A DNA stretch of 64,000 nucleotides, taken from contig AP017424.1 in NCBI GenBank assembly GCA_002355495.1, forward strand, positions 5,955,501 to 6,019,500. The letters run 5' to 3'. Under the pieces are notes generated by a model that saw nothing but the letters and a program-made list of their open reading frames with translations, did no database searches and was not told where the DNA came from. This document shows positions 28,325 to 37,088 of this stretch, piece by piece. The position numbers and the translations under genes were made by a program. How positions within the stretch are numbered: position 1 is the stretch's first letter; the number at the start of each line of letters is the position of its first letter. Source of the stretch: Streptomyces laurentii. GTDB lineage: Bacteria > Actinomycetota > Actinomycetes > Streptomycetales > Streptomycetaceae.

Positions 28325-28366
28325 CCCAGCCGCCGGCGCCTGTGCGCGCCGGCGGCTGGGCTTTTT
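28325..28366 (+). terminator. tdk terminator with T run
   Basis: CCCAGCCGCCGGCGC (28325-28339) pairs perfectly with GCGCCGGCGGCTGGG (28346-28360), followed by CTTTTT. It is one of the few classical intrinsic terminators in the window. Confidence 0.9.
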
Positions 28367-28469
28367 GTTACGTTTCCGCGCTGGCCGGATTCGTGTGGCT
28401 GGGGCAGTCCCTGAAGTTGGGCGAGCGGTCGGGTTGCTACTGTGAAGAGAACAACCCGTCATTTCTCGA

Positions 28470-28485
28470 ATGACCGGTCGGTCAT
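28470..28485. promoter_or_regulatory. Perfect 16-bp palindrome, TetR-type operator candidate
   Basis: ATGACCGGTCGGTCAT is... read as half sites ATGACCG and CGGTCAT around GT; the pairing is exact over the outer 14 bases. Half sites of this kind are typical of TetR/AcrR-family operators. It lies about 90 bases before the first gene of the 28.6-31.9 kb cassette, in the region where its promoter should be (a weak TTGGGC/TACTGT pair is just upstream). No regulator gene lies beside it. Confidence 0.6.
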
Positions 28486-28575
28486 GGGCTGTAGGGGGAG
28501 GCGCCGATGTCGAACGGGGGCGTCGTTCGACAGGCCATGCCGTGCCGCCAGGACCAGTTCTACGAGGGGGGCATC

Positions 28576-28998
28576 ATGGCCTGGGACGAGTGGGAACACC
28601 TCAAGGCCGAATCCGCTCAGCGGCAGTCGGCCCGGATGCGGTTGAACGGAACCCCGGGGGCGTCCGATGGCGCGGCGGATCTGGTGGTGAACCGGGACGA
28701 CCTCGGGGCGATCGGGCACGAGGCGTACCAGCTGCGCAGCCGGCTCACCCGCGACGGCGATCACGCCCGACCGGCGACCTTCGACGCGTCGATCGCCCTC
28801 ATGAACGGCAACTTCACGAGCGGAACAGAGCTGTTGAAGGTGCACGACCGGTGGAACACCCAGTTGCGCACGCTCCTCGACGCCTGCGCCCGGATCTCCA
28901 ACCACCTCGACTACAGCAAGTCCGCCCACGCCAAGGACGACGTGCGCATCGGGGGCGACCTGCTCTCGGTGTCCAAGATCGACGAAAACTTCACGTAA
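28576..28998 (+). CDS. Small helical protein, first gene of an unexplained cassette
   Basis: A 140-residue, Cys-poor, mostly helical protein beginning MAWDEWEHLKAESAQRQSAR. The middle (LGAIGHEAYQLRSRLTRDG and NFTSGTELLKVHDRWNTQL) looks like two amphipathic helices of the WXG100/ESX type, although no exact W-x-G turn is present. It has no signal sequence or membrane segment. ATG 28576 is chosen with GAGGGGG just upstream; an earlier GTG/ATG at 28507 lacks a good site. The next gene starts 17 bases after its stop. I do not know a defined function. The size, position and fold suggest a secreted or chaperone-like partner of the following 753-residue protein. Confidence 0.7.
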   Translation: MAWDEWEHLKAESAQRQSARMRLNGTPGASDGAADLVVNRDDLGAIGHEAYQLRSRLTRDGDHARPATFDASIALMNGNFTSGTELLKVHDRWNTQLRTLLDACARISNHLDYSKSAHAKDDVRIGGDLLSVSKIDENFT

Positions 28999-29015
28999 GA
29001 CCCGGGGGAAGTGTC

Positions 29016-31277
29016 GTGCTGACATTCGACGACGTGGTCAACGCGCCCGTCGCCAAGCTGAAGCAGGCCGTCGACGACTGGTCGACGATGGTGACCAAGC
29101 TGGAGAAGCTCTCCGAGGACGCCCGCAACGGAATGCGGGCCAAGACCGACAAGGCCCAGTGGCAGGGCGTCAACTCCGAGGTCACCAGGCCCTTCATCGC
29201 CAAGACGGTCAAGGAGTTCGAGGACGCCGAGGCGGAGGCGAGGGGTGTCAAGCTGCTGCTCGCCGACGCGCACACGTCGTTCAAGGCCGCCAAGGACGAG
29301 CTCGTCAAGATCAGGGACGAGGAAGGTCCGGCCGCGGGCATCCACGTGGACGCCAAGGGCAAGGTCACGCCACGGCACGACCTGGAGACCGACGCATCGG
29401 CGCGCCACGACCCGGACTACCAGGATGCCCTGCGCAAGCAGAAGCATGATGTGACGTCCTGGCAGCGGAAGATCGACCGGATCATCGAGGACTGCTCCGA
29501 CGCTGACGACTCGCTGAAGCGCGCGCTCGCGGCGAACGTGAAGGACGATCACAACTTCAGCGCCGCGAAGTTCAAGAGCCTCGACGCCGAACAGGTCGAC
29601 CGGGCCGCGGAGTTGCTGAAGAAGATCACCGGCGAAGGCGGCACGGCACGCAATGTGGCGGAGCTGCGTGAATTCGAAGACCTCATGGACGACAACCGCG
29701 ACGACCCCGAGTTCGCGACCGCCTTCTTCCGGAAGGTGGGCCCCGAAGGGACTCTCGACGCCTACGCCGAGATGGCTTTGAACTCGACCTCCCTCGGGCC
29801 GGCCGGCCAGGACCGGGTGGATCTGGTCAAGAACATCCAGAGCGACATGGGCGCGATGCTCGGTCTCGCCACCCGGTCGTCGACACCGAACCACCTCGAC
29901 GCCACGTGGACCAACGAACTCCTGAAGGCGGGCCGCAAGCCGCTCGACATCCCCGGCATCGGTTTAGGCCCGAAGGTGTACGGCTACCAGGCCCTGAGCG
30001 GACTCATCAGGGAAGGGGCCTACGACAAGGACTTCCTCGTCTCGGTCGGCCGGGACATGGTCGCCATGGACAAGCAGAACCCGCGTGTCTGGGAGGACTC
30101 CCTTCCGCTGGACATCAAGCAACGCATCAACCTCGGCGAGACGGGCGGCAAGGGGTTCAACCCTCTCACCGGCCTCATGGAAGCGATGGCCAACAATCCC
30201 GAGGCGTCGGCCGCGTTCTTCGACGAACCACTCCGCGAGGACACGAACAAGGACGGCATCGTGACCCGGGAGGACGGCGCGATCAAGGGTAAGGGCGCCC
30301 AGGGCATCGTCGACTACATGCTCGACAAGAAACCCACGGACGACTGGTACGACGTGGTCACCTACGAGGAGCCGAGTCCCGGGCAGGAGGCCATGGGGAA
30401 CGCCCTGGAAGCGGCGGTCACCGGCCGCAGCCCAGGCGAGGAGGACGCGCCGCTCGTCGAGCACACCAAGACCATGAGCAGTGTGATGGAGAAGGTCGTC
30501 GCGAAGATCGGCGCCTCGCCGGAGCTCGTGACAGGCGAAGGTCCGCTCACCGGACTCGCCCCGACCTTCGGCGACATGGCCGCCGAATACATGCCCGACC
30601 TGCAGGCCGCTGCCGAGAACGGCGCCGACCAGGCCAAGCCGCTCGGCAAGATGGCGGAGTTCAACAAGGGGGAGATGGCCTTCTTCCTCGGTGCGGTCGG
30701 CCAGGACCCTCAGGCGTACGGCGCGATCACCAACGCTCAGCAGGCGTACACCACGCTCTTGGTGTCCGACGTCTTTCAGAATCCGGACAAGCACGGCGAT
30801 CCCAGTGACGCTCTGCGGAACGCCGTTCACCCGGGAGGCGAGATCGCGGGCATCATGACGGAGGCGAGGGCCCAGGCGATCCATGATGCCGGGAAGCAGC
30901 AGGACGAGGACTTCAACCAAGGCGTGGCCGATAACGCGAAGTGGACCAACCGCCTCATCGACGCGGTCGGCGGGAAGTATGTCGAAATGCTTCCTGTCGG
31001 CGGTGACGTGGTCGATTGGATCAAGGAAGACGTCACCGAGTCGGCGGTGAAGAGCGCGGAGAAGGACACGACGGGTGAGGCGCGTCGAGAGTCTTCCCAG
31101 GGCTATGCGGAAGCCGAGAAGAACGTGAAGGCGTCGGCTGGAGAAGCGGTCGAGACGGCCGCGAGGGGGACGAACCTCACCACCGAGCAGATCGAAGAGT
31201 ACAAAGGTGCGGCGTCCATCGAGGCAGGTACCGCGCACTCCGTCGGTCGTGACCTGATGTCCAGCTCGAAGGGGTAG
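29016..31277 (+). CDS. 753-aa helical protein of unknown function (possible T7SS-type substrate)
   Basis: A large, acidic, soluble protein starting at GTG 29016 (GGGGGAA five bases upstream). Residues 1-100 are long helices (VAKLKQAVDDWSTMVTKLEK), again WXG100-like. The middle holds DMVAMDKQNPRVWED and a possible calcium-type loop DTNKDGIVTREDGA near residue 410. The C-terminal part has TLLVSDVFQNPDKHGDPSDA and ends in a charged helix. No catalytic motif, signal peptide or membrane segment was found. It is flanked by a small helical protein and a lipoprotein on the same strand within 20 bases. Codon use is slightly less GC-rich than neighbours. It could be a type VII secretion substrate, a toxin-like or structural protein; none of these can be shown. 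Confidence 0.7.
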   Translation: MLTFDDVVNAPVAKLKQAVDDWSTMVTKLEKLSEDARNGMRAKTDKAQWQGVNSEVTRPFIAKTVKEFEDAEAEARGVKLLLADAHTSFKAAKDELVKIRDEEGPAAGIHVDAKGKVTPRHDLETDASARHDPDYQDALRKQKHDVTSWQRKIDRIIEDCSDADDSLKRALAANVKDDHNFSAAKFKSLDAEQVDRAAELLKKITGEGGTARNVAELREFEDLMDDNRDDPEFATAFFRKVGPEGTLDAYAEMALNSTSLGPAGQDRVDLVKNIQSDMGAMLGLATRSSTPNHLDATWTNELLKAGRKPLDIPGIGLGPKVYGYQALSGLIREGAYDKDFLVSVGRDMVAMDKQNPRVWEDSLPLDIKQRINLGETGGKGFNPLTGLMEAMANNPEASAAFFDEPLREDTNKDGIVTREDGAIKGKGAQGIVDYMLDKKPTDDWYDVVTYEEPSPGQEAMGNALEAAVTGRSPGEEDAPLVEHTKTMSSVMEKVVAKIGASPELVTGEGPLTGLAPTFGDMAAEYMPDLQAAAENGADQAKPLGKMAEFNKGEMAFFLGAVGQDPQAYGAITNAQQAYTTLLVSDVFQNPDKHGDPSDALRNAVHPGGEIAGIMTEARAQAIHDAGKQQDEDFNQGVADNAKWTNRLIDAVGGKYVEMLPVGGDVVDWIKEDVTESAVKSAEKDTTGEARRESSQGYAEAEKNVKASAGEAVETAARGTNLTTEQIEEYKGAASIEAGTAHSVGRDLMSSSKG

Positions 31278-31288
31278 GAGTGGCGCAC

Positions 31289-31858
31289 ATGTTCCGATTC
31301 GGGAAGGCGGTCAGAGCGGTGGTGGCCGGTGTGGCGACGGCCGGACTCCTGGCCGGCTGCTCGGAGGCCGAGCCGAAAGCGGTTCCGAAACTCCCTTCGC
31401 CCCGTGTCTGCTGGGGGGCCCTTGCCGGCAGCGAAGTGAGCCCCCTGCTTCCGCAAGGCGACAAGGTCAGTATCCGGGCGAGGCCCTTCGTGCTGGCCGA
31501 AAGTACGGACGCGGTGACATGCAACGTCAATGTCGACGGAAACGTCATGTTCGCGGCGCACGCCACGTATTGGAAATTCGAGGACGAAGTCGATTGGTCT
31601 CCGTATGACGGGGCTCACCCTCGACCACTCGATGTGGGGAGGAAGGGAATTATCTGGCCCGGCGGAGCCGGTACGCACTTCGTTTGCGAGCCCTCCACCT
31701 CATCGTCCGATCCGGGGAAGTACATTGAACTTTCCATCAACGTGTACAAGCCGCCGGACAAGGAAGAGACGCAGAAAGCCCTGCCGAAACTCCTGCAGGA
31801 ATTTCTGACGTTCGCCGAGCGTGAGCTGAAGTGCCCCGGAGCCTCGGCGAAGAAGTGA
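31289..31858 (+). CDS. Lipoprotein of unknown function
   Basis: A 189-residue lipoprotein. The signal ends in the lipobox LLAGC (Cys24 counting from ATG 31289), so it should be anchored to the outside of the membrane. The mature part has three further Cys residues, at VCWGAL, VTCNVN and FVCEPS, plus a fourth near the C-terminus (KCPGAS), enough for two disulphides. No catalytic motif is seen. AGGAG at 31276-31280 lies eight bases before ATG 31289; the GTG at 31280 overlaps that site and is rejected. It follows the 753-residue gene by 11 bases and probably shares its transcript and task. Confidence 0.8.
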   Translation: MFRFGKAVRAVVAGVATAGLLAGCSEAEPKAVPKLPSPRVCWGALAGSEVSPLLPQGDKVSIRARPFVLAESTDAVTCNVNVDGNVMFAAHATYWKFEDEVDWSPYDGAHPRPLDVGRKGIIWPGGAGTHFVCEPSTSSSDPGKYIELSINVYKPPDKEETQKALPKLLQEFLTFAERELKCPGASAKK

Positions 31859-31864
31859 GCCCGC

Positions 31865-31900
31865 CCGGCCTGGCCCCGGCCTGAGCCGGGGTCAGGCCGG
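31865..31900. terminator. Terminator between lipoprotein and LysR genes
   Basis: CCGGCCTGGCCCCGGC (31865-31880) and GCCGGGGTCAGGCCGG (31885-31900) form a stem with one mismatch and a CTGA loop. It includes the stop codon of the convergent lysR-type gene. Confidence 0.7.
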
Positions 31901-32812
31901 CTCCTCCCCGGGCGCCGTCTCGGCCAGGGCCCGGGCGAAGGCCTGGGCCGGGGATGGGCCGGCTCCGCGGCGAAGGACGAGGCCGAGCAGGGAGTCCGGG
32001 AGGCCCTCGACCGGGACGTAGGCGAGCGAAGCGCGGTGGGCGTGGTACGCGGCCGTCGAGCGGCAGAGCAGCAGGGCTCCCCGGTCCGCCGCGGCGAGCG
32101 AGAGGGCTTCCTGCAGGGTGTTGACCTGAGGGCCGGGCGGGATCGGCAGGCCGCTTGGGGTCTCGCGCGGGGCCTGCGCCAGGCGCCAGTAGGCAGGTGC
32201 GGAGTCGTGGACGCCGATCAGCCGGAGCCCCGCCAGTTCCTCCGCTCCGACCGACTCCCGTCCCGCCAGAGGATGCCGGGCGGACAGCGCCAGGGTCTGC
32301 GGCTGCCGCGAGAACACCGGCCCGAGCACCAGGTCGTCCTCCGCCACCGGCAGCAGCACCACCGCGCAGTCCACCTCCTTGCGGCGCACCGGCCCGAACG
32401 GATCGGACAGCGCGAGTTCCACCACCTCGGTCGCGCACTCCGGATGGCGTTCCTCGAACCGGGCGATGGCCCGGGCCAGATGGTCGTCCACCGTTCCCTG
32501 GAAGCCGATCCGCAGCACCCCTCCGGCGTTCCGGGCGGCGGCCCGGGCCTCGTCGACGGTCGCGCGCAGGGCCTCGTACGCCGGACGCAGCGAGGAAAGG
32601 AACGACGCGCCCAGCGGGGTCAGGCCGACCCGGCGGCTCGTGCGCTCCACCAGAGGTGCGCCGATCCGGCCCTCCAGTGACCGGAGCAGCTGGCTGACCC
32701 GGCTCTGCGATACGTACAGCCGCTCGCCCGCGCGGCCGAAGTGCAGTTCCTCGGCGAGCACGAGGAAGGCCTCCAGCTCGCGGAGGTGCAGCGTACTCGG
32801 GTTCGTGCTCAT
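31892..32812 (-). CDS. LysR-family transcriptional regulator
   Basis: A 306-residue LysR-type regulator. The N-terminal helix-turn-helix is clear (LRELEAFLVLAEELHFGRA, LYVSQSRVSQLLRSLEGRIG, about residues 10-55), followed by the linker helix and a two-lobed substrate-binding domain starting near GGVLRIGFQG (about residue 97). It is divergent from an MFS efflux gene, and a perfect palindrome lies in the 95-bp gap, which is the classic LysR arrangement. The effector is unknown; control of the neighbouring transporter is the likely role. ATG 32812. Confidence 0.9.
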   Translation of the reverse strand: MSTNPSTLHLRELEAFLVLAEELHFGRAGERLYVSQSRVSQLLRSLEGRIGAPLVERTSRRVGLTPLGASFLSSLRPAYEALRATVDEARAAARNAGGVLRIGFQGTVDDHLARAIARFEERHPECATEVVELALSDPFGPVRRKEVDCAVVLLPVAEDDLVLGPVFSRQPQTLALSARHPLAGRESVGAEELAGLRLIGVHDSAPAYWRLAQAPRETPSGLPIPPGPQVNTLQEALSLAAADRGALLLCRSTAAYHAHRASLAYVPVEGLPDSLLGLVLRRGAGPSPAQAFARALAETAPGEEPA

Positions 32813-32833
32813 GGCCGCCTCTCCCTCCGTCGA

Positions 32834-32854
32834 TCGATGAGCTCAGCTCATCGA
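32834..32854. promoter_or_regulatory. Perfect 21-bp palindrome, LysR operator candidate
   Basis: The half site TCGATGAGCT (32834-32843) is exactly mirrored at 32845-32854 around one C. It contains a T-N11-A core (TGAGCTCAGCTCA), the LysR-type motif, and lies midway between the divergent lysR and MFS genes. Confidence 0.8.
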
Positions 32855-32907
32855 AGCATGAGCGATCGGCCGTTGTTCCCGCAGGTCGCGGCGGATTGGC
32901 TGAAGGC

Positions 32908-34113
32908 ATGGCACAGACAGAGGATTTCGCACAGGCATCCCCGGAGGTGGCCCGTCCCCGGGGCGGCGGCTGGCCCGCCGTGGGGGCTGTCGCCGGCGCG
33001 ACGTTCACCGTGGTCACGTCCGAGATGCTGCCGGTGGGGCTGCTCACGCCCCTCGGCGAGGAACTGGGGGTCAGCGAGGGGACGGCCGGCCTGACCCTGA
33101 CGCTCACGGGTCTGATGGCCGCGGTGTCCGCGCCGCTGCTCACCCCGGCCCTCGGCCGCTTCGACCGCCGCCCGGTGCTGTGCGGCCTGATGGCGGTGCT
33201 GAGCGCCGGCAACCTGCTGGCCGCCTGGTCCCCGCACTTCGCGGTGATGATGGCGGCCCGGGTCCTGGTCGGCGTCGGCATGGGCGGGGTGTGGGCCCTC
33301 GCGGCCGGTCTCGCCGTACGGCTGGTCCCGGGGCGGTCCGTCGGGCCGGCCACCTCGTTGATCTTCAGCGGCATCGCGGTGGCCTCGGTGCTCGGTGTTC
33401 CGGCCGGCACGTACATCGGTGAACTGGGCGGCTGGCGTACGGCGTTCTTCACCGTCGCCGGACTTGCTCTCCTCGTTCTCTTGGCCTTGGCGGCGCTCCT
33501 GCCGAGGCTGCCCGCCGAGCGGGAGGTCCGGCTCGGCGGCGTGCTGCGGCTGGCCGGCGAGCCGCGGGTGGCGACCGGGCTCGGCGTGGTGGCGCTCCTG
33601 GTCACCGGCCACTTCGCCGCCTACACGTACATACGGCCCGTCCTGGAGGAGATCTCGGGCGCGAGCGCTCCCGTGATCGGCACCCTGCTGCTGGTGTACG
33701 GCGTCGCCGGCGTGCTCGGCAACTTCGCCTCGGGCGCCGCCGCCGCGCGCTCCCCGCGCGGTGCGCTCGTGGCGATCGGCCTGGTGCTGGCCGCGACGGT
33801 GGCCCTGATGCCGCTGGTCGGCGGCTTGGTGGTCACGGTGGCGGTGCTGCTCGCGGTCTGGGGCCTGTCGTACGGCGGGGTCTCGGTCGCCACCCAGACC
33901 TGGCTACTGGCGGCGGCCCCCGAGGCGCGCGAGGCCGCGTCCGCGCTGTTCGTCGGCGTGTTCAACGGCTCGATCGCCCTGGGCGCGTTGCTCGGCGGCC
34001 AGGCCGCGGACGGGTTCGGTGTCGAGGTCGTCCTGTATCTGGGCGCGGCCCTCGCCGCCGGCGGTCTGGCGGTGACGGCCCTGGGGCGGGGGCCTGCCGG
34101 GGCAGGCCGCTGA
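32908..34113 (+). CDS. MFS transporter, drug/sugar efflux type
   Basis: A 401-residue major facilitator protein with twelve predicted membrane segments (for example GAVAGATFTVVTSEMLPVGL and LVVTVAVLLAVWGLSYGG). Motif A between segments 2 and 3 appears as LGRFDRRPVL. The beginning SEMLPVGLLTPLGEELGVSEG is typical of the DHA1 arabinose-efflux/multidrug group. The start ATG 32908 has GAAGG too close to be ideal, so initiation may be unusual. It is divergent from a LysR regulator that probably controls it. Substrate unknown. Confidence 0.88.
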   Translation: MAQTEDFAQASPEVARPRGGGWPAVGAVAGATFTVVTSEMLPVGLLTPLGEELGVSEGTAGLTLTLTGLMAAVSAPLLTPALGRFDRRPVLCGLMAVLSAGNLLAAWSPHFAVMMAARVLVGVGMGGVWALAAGLAVRLVPGRSVGPATSLIFSGIAVASVLGVPAGTYIGELGGWRTAFFTVAGLALLVLLALAALLPRLPAEREVRLGGVLRLAGEPRVATGLGVVALLVTGHFAAYTYIRPVLEEISGASAPVIGTLLLVYGVAGVLGNFASGAAAARSPRGALVAIGLVLAATVALMPLVGGLVVTVAVLLAVWGLSYGGVSVATQTWLLAAAPEAREAASALFVGVFNGSIALGALLGGQAADGFGVEVVLYLGAALAAGGLAVTALGRGPAGAGR

Positions 34114-34300
34114 CGGGCAGACGGGGGGCGGACATCGGGCACCTGCTGTTCACCTGTGGTGTGCCCGGAGACCTCCTTCTGATCGGACGGCGGTCGCACA
34201 TCTCGGAGGTAATGCGTTTCTACGACGATCAGACCGCGAGCCGTGCCGAGCCGCGCTGCGCCGAGCAGTGCCGCGCCGTGCCGGCCGACCAGGAGGACGT

Positions 34301-36997
34301 GTGCCACCCGCAGCCGAGCCCGAGGTCGCGCCCGAGCCCCAGGTCACGCCCGTGCTCGCACCCGGATCCGCGAGCGAGCCCCGGCCGTCGCGGCCGTCCC
34401 GCGGGTCCCGGCCCCGGCTCCGGGCGGCGGCCGGGGCGGCCCTGCTCACCGGCGTGCTGTTCTGTCTGGCCGGACGGCTCGCCGGCAGCTACCCGTTCGG
34501 CACCCGGACCCGCAACATCGTCGACCTCGGCCAGCAGTACCTGCCGTTCCACGCCTACTGGCGCGACCTGCTCCTCGGCCGGACCCACGGCGACCTGTTC
34601 CTGAACTGGTCGTCGGGGTTCGGCACCAACTTCCTGGGCGACTTCGGCACGTACCTCAGCAGCCCCTTCGACCTGCTCGTCGTCCTCTTCCCGGCCGACC
34701 GGCCCGAACTCGCCCTGTACGCCGTCACCGCGCTCAAGATCGCCACGGCGGGCGCGGCGATGGCGGCCCTGCTCCTCACCCTGCGGCGCGGCCCGTGGCC
34801 GGTCGCCGCGATCCTCGGCACCGCCTACGCGCTGTCCGGCTGGACCTTCAACTACGGTGCCACCGTGCCGATGTGGCTCGACGGGCTCGTCGCCTTCCCG
34901 CTGCTCTGCCTGGTGGGGGAGTGGGCGCGCAAGGGACGCCGCCCGGTGCTCGGGCCGCTGGTCGTCGCGCTCGCGTGGTGCGCCAACTTCTACACCGCGT
35001 ACATGGCCACGATCGGCGCCGCCGTCGTCCTCGTCGTCCGGCTGCTCACGACCGACGACACAGCCACAGCCACCACCTCCACCAGCATCAAGCCCACGTT
35101 CGAAGCCGCCGGCCGCCCCCGCTTCCTCGCGCTGCTGCGCGCCGCCCGCTCCGTCCTGCTCGGCATCGGGCTCGCCGCCCCGCTCGTGATCGTCATCTTC
35201 CTCGGCACGAAGGCCGCCGACCCGACCCCGCCGACCGCCTTCGTCGCGGCCGCCTGGTCCGACGTCGCCGCCCGCTTCCTGCCGGCCACGGCCAGCGTGG
35301 CCACGCCCGCCCTCTTCATCGGCACGCCCGCCCTGGCGCTCGCCCTCACCCTGCCCTTCAACAGCGCGGTCGCCGGCCGTGTCCGGGCCGGCTGGATCAC
35401 GGCGATCGCGCTGGTCACGCTGTCCCTGCAGTGGGAGCCGACGCATCTGCTCTGGCACGCCGGCGCCTCGCCGAACGGGATTCCGTACCGTCAGACCTTC
35501 GTGCTGTGCGGTCTGTTGCTGATGGCCGCCTGGCTGTCCGTGGCCGGCGGGCCGCCCCGGCCGCGCGCGCTGCTCGGCGGCACCGGCGCGCTCGGCCTTC
35601 TCGCGCTGGCCGCGGCCGGCAGCGTCGACATCGATCGCTGGACCTATCCGGCCGTCGCCGGAGCCGTCGCCCTCGGCGTGCTCGCCGCCGCGGCCGCCCT
35701 GCTCGCCCGGGCCCGCCCCGTCGGCCGGCTGCTTCCCGTCCTCGCCGTCGTCCTGCTGCTCGCCGCGCAGGCGGGCGAGACCCTGGTCACCGGCAAGCGC
35801 ATCGAGGAACAGCAGCTGAGCGAGGTCTCCTGGGCGCCCCGCGTCGGGCCCTGGCACACCGACATGGCCCGCGCGGTCGCGGAGAAGGACGCCTGGCCGC
35901 GCCACCGCACCGACCCCGGCGAGGTCCCGGGCGGCAACGACGTGCTGCTGGTCGGCGGCGAGGGCGCCGACTACTACAGCAGCCTCACCTCCGACACCTA
36001 CTCCCGCACCCTCACCGGCCTCGGCTTCGGCTACTACGCCAAGGGCCGCCACCCGGTGAGCCTCGACAACCCCGTCACCGACGCGATCTTCTCCATCGGC
36101 ACCCGGATGCGGTCGACGCCCCGGGGCCCGCTCGCGCTCGACCGGCTGCCCGAGGCCACGATCACCGTCACCGACACGCCCGTACCCCCGCTCGTCACCG
36201 TCCATCCCGCCGGAGCCCCCGCCCCCGCCGGATCCTCCGATTCCGCCTTCGCCCGTCAGGAGCGGATGCTCGGCCGCGCGGTGTACGAGGTGCCCGCCGG
36301 CCCGCGCCGTACCACCGCCCCCGACGGCGCGGGCACCACCCTCACCGCGCGCTGTCCGGCCGGCTCCGACGTCTGGCTCTGGGCCCCGGAGTACCAGGGC
36401 ACGGCGGCCCTCGCGGGCAGCCCTTCCGCCACGTCCACGTTCGCCGGCAAGCTGCCCTCCGTCGTGGCGCCCATGCAGCGGCTCGGCACCGTCCCGGCCG
36501 ACGGGACCGTACGGATCGACCTGCGGCCCGAGCCGAAGGCCGGGCCCCGGCAGAAGCTGCCCGCGAACCCCGTCGGCTGCCTGGACCGGCAGCGGCTCGC
36601 CGACACCGTCCGCGACCTCACCGCCACCGGCGCCACCGCCGTCCGCGCCACCGGCCACACCCTCACCGCCGACCTGCCCGCGGGCAGCACCGGCACCGCC
36701 GTCGTCGCCGTCCCCCGCACCCGTGGCTGGCGCTGCGCCGCGGGCGACGCGCCCCTGGCGCCCGCGGACAGCCGTCTCGGTCTGCTCGCCGTCCCCCTCG
36801 ACGGCCGGGCCACGTCCGTGACCTGCTCCTTCCGCCCGCCCGGGGTGAAGCTCGGCGGCGCCGTCGGCGCGGCGGCCCTCCTCGGCCTGCTCGCCACCGC
36901 CCTGCCGCACCGGCGCCGGCGGACCGGCCGCGTCCACCCATCCGCCGGACGGCAGGAGTTCACCGCCCGTGCACATCCGGCTCGTTCGACGGAGTGA
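34301..36997 (+). CDS. YfhO-family membrane glycosyltransferase-like protein
   Basis: An 898-residue polytopic membrane protein of the YfhO family (GT-C fold). After a Pro/Glu-rich cytoplasmic start, the first segment is AAGAALLTGVLFCLAGRLAG. The first outer loop carries DLGQQYLPFHAYWRDLLLG and the FLNWSSGFGTNFLGDFGTYL region, both family hallmarks. About twelve membrane segments follow, then a large outer C-terminal domain (about residues 500-850) and a final anchor. In Bacillus YfhO works with a GT2 enzyme to put sugars on wall teichoic-type polymers using lipid-linked sugar. A GT2 gene follows here. GTG 34301 is set by AGGAGG at 34291-34296. Target polymer unknown. Confidence 0.85.
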   Translation: MPPAAEPEVAPEPQVTPVLAPGSASEPRPSRPSRGSRPRLRAAAGAALLTGVLFCLAGRLAGSYPFGTRTRNIVDLGQQYLPFHAYWRDLLLGRTHGDLFLNWSSGFGTNFLGDFGTYLSSPFDLLVVLFPADRPELALYAVTALKIATAGAAMAALLLTLRRGPWPVAAILGTAYALSGWTFNYGATVPMWLDGLVAFPLLCLVGEWARKGRRPVLGPLVVALAWCANFYTAYMATIGAAVVLVVRLLTTDDTATATTSTSIKPTFEAAGRPRFLALLRAARSVLLGIGLAAPLVIVIFLGTKAADPTPPTAFVAAAWSDVAARFLPATASVATPALFIGTPALALALTLPFNSAVAGRVRAGWITAIALVTLSLQWEPTHLLWHAGASPNGIPYRQTFVLCGLLLMAAWLSVAGGPPRPRALLGGTGALGLLALAAAGSVDIDRWTYPAVAGAVALGVLAAAAALLARARPVGRLLPVLAVVLLLAAQAGETLVTGKRIEEQQLSEVSWAPRVGPWHTDMARAVAEKDAWPRHRTDPGEVPGGNDVLLVGGEGADYYSSLTSDTYSRTLTGLGFGYYAKGRHPVSLDNPVTDAIFSIGTRMRSTPRGPLALDRLPEATITVTDTPVPPLVTVHPAGAPAPAGSSDSAFARQERMLGRAVYEVPAGPRRTTAPDGAGTTLTARCPAGSDVWLWAPEYQGTAALAGSPSATSTFAGKLPSVVAPMQRLGTVPADGTVRIDLRPEPKAGPRQKLPANPVGCLDRQRLADTVRDLTATGATAVRATGHTLTADLPAGSTGTAVVAVPRTRGWRCAAGDAPLAPADSRLGLLAVPLDGRATSVTCSFRPPGVKLGGAVGAAALLGLLATALPHRRRRTGRVHPSAGRQEFTARAHPARSTE

Positions 36998-37019
36998 ACC
37001 CCTGCGCAGCGCCCCACCC

Positions 37020-37050
37020 GGCGGCCGGCCCGGACATCCGTCCGGCCGCC
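37020..37050 (+). terminator. Hairpin between YfhO-type and GT2 genes
   Basis: GGCGGCCGG (37020-37028) pairs perfectly with CCGGCCGCC (37042-37050). It may attenuate rather than fully separate the two genes, which are only 91 bases apart. Confidence 0.45.
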
Positions 37051-37088
37051 CGTCCGACCCGTACCGATCAGTGAGCTGGTGAGCCAGA

